9,115 nt of DNA from Segetibacter sp. (GTDB lineage: Bacteria; Bacteroidota; Bacteroidia; Chitinophagales; Chitinophagaceae): NCBI GenBank assembly GCA_030146445.1, contig JASLBT010000115.1:1-9115 (forward strand). Direction: 5' to 3'. The notes under the pieces were generated by a model. It did no database searches. It was not told the DNA's origin and saw only the letters and a list, made by a program, of their open reading frames with translations. A program made the position numbers and the translations under genes. Within the stretch, counting starts at the first letter, position 1. Each line of letters begins with the position of its first letter. Positions 1-5,831 of the stretch are shown here, one piece after another.

Positions 1-1851
1 AGTATGTGGATGAATGTTGGTGGTTGCGAAAGCGGCTTTGCACAACCCGATCCCGTAGACAACAACATCGTTTGGTCGGGCTGTTACGACGGTGGCCTCG
101 ACGTGTTTAATGTGAAAACCGGTCACGCGCGCGATGTACGCGCGTGGCCTGAAGCGGGTTATGGCTGGGCGCCAAAAGACATGAAATATCGCTGGCACTG
201 GAACTTTCCGATGATCATTTCGAAACACAACCACAACAAGGTGTTGATTGGAAGCCAGTACGTTCACCAGACAACGAACGGTGGCCAAAACTGGCAGGTG
301 ATTAGTCCCGACCTGACCACGAACGATAAAACACACCAACAAAACTCCGGCGGAGTGAGCAACGATAACCTGTTTACTTTCGACGGCTGTACTTTATTCT
401 CTATGGCAGAATCTCCGTTGAAGGAAGGGGTTATCTGGACCGGCACCAATGACGGGCAGGTACAACTTACCCGCGACGGTGGCAAAACATGGAAAAACGT
501 AACTGCCAACATCAAGGGGATGCCTGCATGGGGCACCATCCGGTGCATTGATGCTTCCACCTTTGATCCGGGAACCGCTTATATCGCCGTGAGCTTTCAA
601 CAGTTGGGCGATTTTAAGCCGTACATTTTTAAAACGGTTAACTATGGTGAAAGCTGGTCGAAAATAAGCGAAGCCATACCGCCTTCAAATTCGTCGACCG
701 TTCACCAGGTTAAGGAAGACCCGGCAGTAAAAGGACTTTTATGGGCGGGCACAGATAACGCCTTGTATTTTTCTCCCGATGATGGCAGTACCTGGGTGCA
801 CCTGAAAAACAACCTGCCGCCCGCACCGGTCTATGGCATTGCCATACAGGAAAATTTTAAAGACCTCGTACTCGCGACCTATGGCAGGGGCTTTTACATT
901 CTTGATGACCTGACGCCGATCAGGGAATACGCGAAATCCGTGCAAGACCAGGCAGTGCATTTGTTTACTATTCGTAAGGCTTACCGGTTCCAGGATCCCG
1001 GTGGCTTTCACAGCGAGCGTGGTTTATTCAGTGGGCAGAACCCAACTTATGGAGCAAGCATCAACTACTTCCTGAAAGAAAAAATAAATGACTCTGTTGC
1101 CATCGAAGTATTGGACGCCAGCGGCAAAGTGCTCCAAAAACTTCGGACACAAAATCACCCTGGCGTAAACCGGGTGTATTGGGACCTCAGGCTGGAGCGG
1201 CTGGTGCTGCCCGACCTGCTGACCAAACCAAAAGGTAAGGATTGGGTGAACCTTGATGCTGCCGGTAAAAGAGCGATGACGATCTATGACCTCGACATTG
1301 GTCCGGGTATGGTTGCCCCGCTGGTTCCGCCGGGTAATTACACGGTCCGACTTACGGCAGCCGGCAAGGTATACGAGCAGCCCCTTACAGTGCTAAAGGA
1401 TCCGCATACCCTTTCAACCCAGGCGGCGATAGAAAAGCAATATGCATTTGGCGTTAACTTGTTTAAAGCCATCAACAGTGCACTCGCAACCATTAAAGAG
1501 CTGGAACAAATACGTGCTGCAACCCTTTCAAAAGCAGCAGTAAACCCTGCAAACAAGGATGCACTTAACCGGTACGAAGAGGAGTTGTGGAAGCTTGAAG
1601 CGCGGTTACACGATGTTTACCAAACCGGTGCCCGGCAGGATGCATTCCGCAGTCCGATCCAGGTGTTGGAGCGCTTGCTGGGAATATCCAAAGAAGCCCT
1701 GGTGGGTGCAGCGGACTTTGCCCCCACCGACCAGCACCAGGCAGTCTTCAAGCTGCTGAACCAACAACTCGGCTCCGTAAAAAAAGATTTCGAGGTGTCG
1801 AAATCGAAGCCCATTTATAAAGAAGTGATGCAGGTGAAGAAGGGGTTCTAG
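1..1851 (+). CDS. BNR/Asp-box (sortilin/VPS10-like) beta-propeller protein, 5' end missing
   Basis: The reading frame is open from the first base, so the gene begins upstream; the Met at position 4 is probably internal. About 615 residues are visible. Counting that Met as residue 1, four Asp-box-like turns (T/S-x-D/N-x-G-x-T/S-W) lie at about 90-97 (TTNGGQNW), 156-163 (TRDGGKTW), 211-218 (TVNYGESW) and 257-264 (SPDDGSTW). The typical end of such a propeller, LATYGRGFYILDDLTPI, follows near 289-305. After it comes a beta-rich, FnIII/Ig-like part with PPGNYTVRL near 440, then a helical C-terminal tail of about 150 residues. No T9SS sorting domain is present at the C-terminus. Such proteins in Bacteroidota are usually about 1000 residues long, exported, and annotated as glycosyl hydrolase (BNR repeat) or WD40/YVTN/BNR-like. 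The enzymatic label is not supported here, because no catalytic residues can be assigned. Family assignment is firm; substrate and role are unknown. Confidence 0.9.
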   Translation, partial: SMWMNVGGCESGFAQPDPVDNNIVWSGCYDGGLDVFNVKTGHARDVRAWPEAGYGWAPKDMKYRWHWNFPMIISKHNHNKVLIGSQYVHQTTNGGQNWQVISPDLTTNDKTHQQNSGGVSNDNLFTFDGCTLFSMAESPLKEGVIWTGTNDGQVQLTRDGGKTWKNVTANIKGMPAWGTIRCIDASTFDPGTAYIAVSFQQLGDFKPYIFKTVNYGESWSKISEAIPPSNSSTVHQVKEDPAVKGLLWAGTDNALYFSPDDGSTWVHLKNNLPPAPVYGIAIQENFKDLVLATYGRGFYILDDLTPIREYAKSVQDQAVHLFTIRKAYRFQDPGGFHSERGLFSGQNPTYGASINYFLKEKINDSVAIEVLDASGKVLQKLRTQNHPGVNRVYWDLRLERLVLPDLLTKPKGKDWVNLDAAGKRAMTIYDLDIGPGMVAPLVPPGNYTVRLTAAGKVYEQPLTVLKDPHTLSTQAAIEKQYAFGVNLFKAINSALATIKELEQIRAATLSKAAVNPANKDALNRYEEELWKLEARLHDVYQTGARQDAFRSPIQVLERLLGISKEALVGAADFAPTDQHQAVFKLLNQQLGSVKKDFEVSKSKPIYKEVMQVKKGF

Positions 1852-1857
1852 AGATGC

Positions 1858-1908
1858 AGAGTTATGAGTGTAGAGTTATGAGTGGAGAGTTATGAGTGCA
1901 GGGTCATG
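1858..1908. repeat. 14-bp tandem repeat, about 3.6 copies
   Basis: The unit AGAGTTATGAGTG plus one variable base occurs at 1858, 1872 and 1886, exactly 14 bases apart. A degenerate fourth copy (AGGGTCATG) begins at 1900. The array starts seven bases after the stop codon of the BNR protein gene. It is directly visible. It may be a replication-slippage microrepeat; no function is evident. Confidence 0.85.
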
Positions 1909-2091
1909 CTCAAGCGTACAGAACATAAACACTGATCTTAGTAGCAGCTTTTGAGACGAGCTGATGAATTTCTATTCGACCTCGTTGTGCGTGCCCCCAA
2001 CAACACCAAACAGAGGGTGAACCACTCCCGTCTAAAGCAGGTATCCTATTCGCCGGGTATCCAGCTGAGAGTCAAAATAAACAACCGGCCG

Positions 2092-2384
2092 TTATAAACA
2101 TGCGTTTGTGAACTGTACTGAAACCGCATGAATAGCGCGTCTGTTGTTTTCTGAAAGTAGCAGAGCCAATGGCTCGTGTCGCTGCAATATTAGGCGTTGA
2201 CTGTTGGTCTCCAGTAAGGTGTCATTTATGGCTTTGATGTTGGCGGAGTCTGGCCACCCAGTTGGTAAAGTGCCTTTTCGTAAGAACCCTTATCTGTAAC
2301 GGCGTGGCTTTGCGTAACAGGGATAGGCAGAAAGTATATGATGACGAGGATAACAATAAAAGCAATCAGCAATTTAACTTTCAT
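2092..2384 (-). pseudogene. possible frameshifted small membrane-anchored ORF, unidentified
   Basis: Reading leftward from an ATG at 2384, the frame gives MKVKLLIAFIVILVIIYFLP, a clear hydrophobic anchor or signal-like segment (about residues 5-22), followed by a polar part. This frame stops at 2226 after 52 residues. Near the sequence for LGGQ (about 2255) a one-base frame change would instead continue into a second open stretch (WPDSANIKAINDTLLETNSQ and onward) that stops at 2092, for about 95 residues in total. I do not recognise the family and see no strong ribosome-binding site. It may be a decayed small membrane protein, a real 52-residue peptide, or chance; composition is the only evidence. 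Confidence 0.3.
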
Positions 2385-2460
2385 ACAATTCACCCCGGCA
2401 TCCTGTTAGGTAATCGACAACCGGCCCTTACCCCTGTTGAACAGAGGCCATAAAAGCAGT

Positions 2461-2476
2461 GCATACAAATGTATGC
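2461..2476. terminator. near-perfect 16-bp palindrome, weak terminator candidate
   Basis: GCATAC AAAT GTATGC forms a six-pair stem with a four-base loop (seven pairs if the loop is counted as AA). It lies about 115 bases beyond the stop codon of the minus-strand delta-60 repeat gene. In that direction it is followed by a short, impure T-rich stretch (ctttta). The stem is A/T-rich and the T tract poor, so a terminator role is only possible. A second small inverted repeat (CAATCAT/ATGATTG, 2515-2521 and 2534-2540) lies closer to the gene. Confidence 0.25.
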
Positions 2477-2589
2477 TTTGCCGCCTGGTAAGGTTGAAAT
2501 AACTATCCCTGCTTCAATCATCGGCATCAAAGCATGATTGCCAGGCCGGCATCGCCTTCATCGTTTTAGCGATCACCACCCAGGTAGGC

Positions 2590-4362
2590 TTATTTAATGA
2601 TCAGTTTCTCGGTATACATTAAATTGTTTTGATCGAAGATCCTGATCATGTATTGCCCGGCTGCTAATGATGCAATATTAAGCTGGTTATTTCCCGAAAG
2701 TTGGAAATGTGCAACCATTTTACCTGCAGAATTTATGATCTGGGCTTTCGTTAACCCGTTGCCATTAAGTTTTACAAACCCTTTTGCCGGGTTTGGGGAG
2801 AGGGTGATTGTTTTTGTTCGGAGCTGCATGGAATTGATGCCTGAATAAGTTATGCTTCCGTCTTTGTCAACCATTTTCAACCGGTAGTAAACCTTCGTTC
2901 CATAGGGCAATGCTGACGACGTGTAATCGGTGTATACATACTCAGACGACACGAGTCTTCCTGTTGCATAAACGCTGCCAAGATCGGAGAAAGCAGTACC
3001 GTTGGCGCTCCGTTGGATGACAAAATATGATGTATTTTCTTCACCCGTAGTGTTCCACTTACACTCAACAAAGTTTTTGTTTAGCGTAGTCACAAAACTT
3101 AGCAATTTAAGTGGGAGCGCCTGGGCATCCTGCCTGAAAGCGGCAAGAATGATATTATTCGATCCATAGCCGGCAGCGTAAATTCTTGATCCCTGGGTTC
3201 TAACGCTATAAATCAGGTCGTTCTGTGGCGACAGGGGAATGTTTACAACGCCATTGCTGCCAAAAGCGGGATCCAGACTGCCATCAGCGTTATACCTTGC
3301 AAGAATGAAATTAAACAAACCCGGAACACCACCATACCCGCCGGCAACAATTTTACCGTCGCTCTGAAGATCTATACTGGTAATGATCGAATTTGCGGAT
3401 ACCGCCCGGGTTGTTGTTCTTCCATCCACATCAAAACTCAAATCGGGGCTGCCGTTACTATTATACCTTGCTAATGCAAACTCATTTACACTATTGCCAA
3501 GGTAATTAAAGCCTGCAGCGATAATTTTACCATCACCCAGAACTTTGATATCATTTATATAAGCACCGTTAGCATTGAAGTTTGTTGTTACTACCCCATT
3601 ACCGTTAAAAGTTGGGTCGGGGTTACCGTTTGTTGTATACCTGAGTATGCCAAAGCCTATATTGTTGTCGGCATATATGTGGCCTCCCACTACAATCTTC
3701 CCATCACTCTGTAACGCAAGGGCTCGCCCCTGGTCACCAATTCTCGTAGATGTGTTTACTCCATTTATGCCAAAAGTTAAGTCACGGGTTCCGTTTACAT
3801 TAAATCTTGCCGTCATCATTCCCGCGGAGTCAGGGTGGTTTGTCCCGGCAATAACGATTTTGCCATCCGGCTGTACCGCGACAGCATATGCAATCCCCCT
3901 GCTGCCGGGATTAGGCGTCAGAATCCCGTCGGAATCTAAGGTAGAATCCAGCCGGCCGTTTGCATGATATCTGGCGAGAGCGATCTCCACACCTTGCCCT
4001 GAACTGGTCATGCCTGCCGCTACAATTTTGCCGTCCGCCTGGATCGCGATCGACAATATAAGATCCTCGAAAGCACTGATTGGCGTGGTAACAGTACCGC
4101 TGCCATTGAATGTTAAATCCAGGGTGCCATTTGTATTATACCTTGCAAGCGCAAAGTCAGAGTTGTTGTTAATTGTAGCGGCACCTGCTACCACAAGCTT
4201 CCCATCTCCCTGGATGGCCATAGCATAACCCCTGGAGCCGGAAGCAATTCTCGTTTGAACAACTCCGCCTGTGCCAAATGATGGATCAAGGCTACCGGGT
4301 TGTGCTTTGGAAACAGTTATAACAAATAATAATATGGATGATAAAACGTAGAGTTTTTTCAT
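2590..4362 (-). CDS. secreted delta-60 repeat protein with T9SS type A sorting domain
   Basis: The protein has 590 residues from the ATG at 4362. An upstream in-frame ATG at 4407 would add 15 polar residues before the signal peptide. The 4362 start is preferred because MKKLYVLSSILLFVITVSKA is a typical signal peptide and an A-rich AAGAAG motif sits just upstream. Residues 21-410 hold about seven delta-60 units spaced 54-58 residues apart. Each has a Q-x-D-GK-I/L-V-x-A-G strand followed by LARYNxNGxLDxxF; the D-x-x-F elements lie near 26, 82, 138, 194, 248, 306 and 363. This pattern predicts a beta-propeller. Residues 417-515 form an FnIII-like module (FVECKWNTTGEENTSYFVIQ). Residues 517-590 match a Por-secretion-type A C-terminal domain (LSPNP near 521, then GxYxIRI, ending EKLIIK), which marks export by the type IX system and attachment to or release from the cell surface. 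Ligand and role are unknown. It is transcribed away from the GH65 remnant and convergently with the BNR protein gene. Confidence 0.93.
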   Translation of the reverse strand: MKKLYVLSSILLFVITVSKAQPGSLDPSFGTGGVVQTRIASGSRGYAMAIQGDGKLVVAGAATINNNSDFALARYNTNGTLDLTFNGSGTVTTPISAFEDLILSIAIQADGKIVAAGMTSSGQGVEIALARYHANGRLDSTLDSDGILTPNPGSRGIAYAVAVQPDGKIVIAGTNHPDSAGMMTARFNVNGTRDLTFGINGVNTSTRIGDQGRALALQSDGKIVVGGHIYADNNIGFGILRYTTNGNPDPTFNGNGVVTTNFNANGAYINDIKVLGDGKIIAAGFNYLGNSVNEFALARYNSNGSPDLSFDVDGRTTTRAVSANSIITSIDLQSDGKIVAGGYGGVPGLFNFILARYNADGSLDPAFGSNGVVNIPLSPQNDLIYSVRTQGSRIYAAGYGSNNIILAAFRQDAQALPLKLLSFVTTLNKNFVECKWNTTGEENTSYFVIQRSANGTAFSDLGSVYATGRLVSSEYVYTDYTSSALPYGTKVYYRLKMVDKDGSITYSGINSMQLRTKTITLSPNPAKGFVKLNGNGLTKAQIINSAGKMVAHFQLSGNNQLNIASLAAGQYMIRIFDQNNLMYTEKLIIK

Positions 4363-4781
4363 AACTTCTTTTTTGTATGGTTCGCGTGTCTGAAATGCCA
4401 GCAACATAGGTCGCTTGTTGTAATTTTAGGAGACTACAAGGCTCCTATATGAAAGTTAAGGAATTAGCCAGGCTTCGGGCCAGTAATATCACTAAACTTA
4501 TAAGCCCCAAACAGTACTACAGTAGCTGATGAAAAAGTTGCACGAACTATACACCAGATATTACGACTTTGCTTTTGTGTGTTCAAGTGTGTGTAAAATA
4601 CCTGAACTATGCCGTTACCAGCGATACCTGTTTCAGATTTAGAAGCCGCTGCAATTGAAGTTTGAACATAAGCTCAAACCTCCGCTAATTAGTTCTCAAA
4701 CAAAACCTGTTTCATTCACACGCTTTATATTAAATACGCCATACCGCCTTGTTAGCTCCTTACACCCTGAGCCAATTGCAT
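4363..4781. other. divergent intergenic region, 419 bases
   Basis: This gap separates the delta-60 repeat gene (leftward) from the GH65 remnant (rightward), so it should contain the promoters of both. I could not find a clean Bacteroidota-type promoter (TTTG, about 19 bases, TAnnTTTG) on either strand. An inverted repeat at 4427-4447 is listed separately. No convincing gene was found; a short plus-strand ORF from 4655 has no start context or domain. Confidence 0.55.
4427..4447. repeat. small inverted repeat upstream of the delta-60 gene
   Basis: TAGGAG and CTCCTA are perfectly complementary arms separated by nine bases, centred about 75 bases upstream of the delta-60 ATG. The position would suit an operator or a leader hairpin, but a six-base arm is short enough to arise by chance. 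Confidence 0.3.
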
Positions 4782-5560
4782 ATGAAAATATTTCTTTGGC
4801 TCCTGCTTCTGTCTACTTCTGTTATGGCTCCCTCGCCGCACTCCTTTAAAATAATCGCTGCAAAAAATAGAAGCCGGCAATTACTATGGGATTACTGCAG
4901 CAAATGGCATGATTGGTATTGTATCGTCTCCTGAGCCACTCCAGGTAAAAGGCGTTGTGCTCGCGGGGGCACACGATCTATATGGGCGCGGAAGGGTAAA
5001 CAATCTTATGAGGAGTTTTAACCTGTTGAATGCATGGCTCGAGATTGATGGCAAGCGAAAAAACAGAGCAATTCTAATAACCTGCAGCAGCAATTGGACA
5101 TGGGCCACGCGGCATTTACTTCTTCATTTAATGCTGAGAATGCATCAGTAAATCATACGTTTTATTCTTTGCGTCACTTGCCCGTTACTGTGCTGATGGA
5201 TGTAACGGTAAAAGCACAAAAAAAGTTACCACTACCGGTGCAAGCGTGATGGAGGCACCGGATGCGCTTAGACGTACAGAACTATTACAACGAAATCGAC
5301 CTCCCACACACCACCATAAGCCTGCTTTCCTCGAGCGCAAAAAGTCCAACCGGCAAACTGGTAATCGCTGAAACAAAGGGTGGAACAAATCCTATTTCCC
5401 GACCAGCGCCGGGGGTATGCTGCAAAGTATGCTGATGGGCTGGGGCGGACTGGAGATAACACCCAAAGGGATTGTGCAGTTAAGATCGAAACTGCCTGCC
5501 GCAGGGAGGAGTTTCACAATAACTGGTGCAGGCATCGACACAAAGACGTATACTGTAAAA
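4782..5560 (+). pseudogene. decayed GH65 glycoside hydrolase/phosphorylase, catalytic domain deleted
   Basis: Six collinear pieces in shifting frames read as one GH65 protein. (1) 4782-4866: signal peptide MKIFLWLLLLSTSVMAPSP, then SFKIIAAK. (2) From 4867: NYYGITAANGMIGIVSSPEP, then VVLAGAHDLYGRGRVNNLMR and LEIDGK. (3) From about 5067: NSNNLQQQLDMGHAAFTSSF up to DVTVKAQKK. (4) From 5225: VTTTGASVMEAPDAL. (5) From 5271: DVQNYYNEIDLPHTTISLLS, then SPTGKL, joined at about 5360/5361 to VIAETKGGTNP, a motif I associate with the C-terminal part of the family. (6) From 5393: YFPTSAGGMLQSMLMGWGGL up to TYTVK near 5560; this frame runs on to a stop at 5683 in sequence I cannot match. Frame changes fall at A runs 4862-4867 and 5218-5224, between 5057 and 5070, at 5270, and at 5391-5392. 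The whole (alpha/alpha)6 barrel with its catalytic Glu is missing, so no activity is possible. GH65 enzymes cleave or phosphorolyse alpha-glucosides such as maltose, trehalose or kojibiose; the substrate here is unknown. Family call is from motif memory, not a search. Confidence 0.82.
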
Positions 5561-5831
5561 AACCAGCAGCACGTCGCCGCCAGGGCCTTAACGGCTTTGT
5601 CGTTTTCGAGATTATTTCTGCTACAATCAGTTGCCGGCTTTATGTCAACAGGGGCGCGTACAATCTTATCGGTGAACGGCTGAGCCTGGCTCCGCTGCTG
5701 GATGCTGGTGTACCTGAGTAACCCTAAGTCTATCCTGTTCCAAATTGCCGGGTGTTACATCAACCCTCCAGCAAAGCATTCCACCCGACCTTCCCGGTCA
5801 ATTCAAAATGCTTTAATTTGACGCTTCAATT

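Larger units (their letters stand above)
1852..2589. other. 738-base stretch without an intact gene
   Basis: This stretch lies between the convergent 3' ends of the BNR protein gene and the delta-60 repeat gene. It begins with a 14-bp tandem repeat and holds a possible broken minus-strand ORF (2384-2092) and a small palindrome (2461-2476), each listed separately. A further minus-strand stretch (2071-1910, 53 codons) stays open but has no start codon or recognisable domain. I see no RNA gene and no clear intrinsic terminator with a strong T tract. Confidence 0.6.

Noticed and set aside
2081..2426. Ten-base direct repeat ACAACCGGCC at 2081-2090 and 2417-2426 flanking the small broken ORF
   Set aside because: A ten-base match in a stretch this long is fairly likely by chance, and no transposase or terminal inverted repeats are associated with it.
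2262..2453. Plus-strand ORF of 63 residues
   Set aside because: No signal, domain or ribosome-binding site; it lies opposite the better-looking minus-strand ORF from 2384.
3575..3967. 130-residue plus-strand ORF inside the delta-60 repeat gene
   Set aside because: It is the antisense shadow of regularly repeated coding sequence; its own apparent repeats mirror the delta-60 units.
5380..5721. 113-residue plus-strand ORF overlapping the GH65 remnant
   Set aside because: It is in the wrong frame; the GH65-like residues (GGMLQSMLMGWGGLEITP) are in the neighbouring frame.
5811..5831. Possible promoter -7 element (TTTAATTTG) just before the M16 start
   Set aside because: It is one base off the TAnnTTTG pattern, has no TTTG element at the right distance, and would leave almost no leader.
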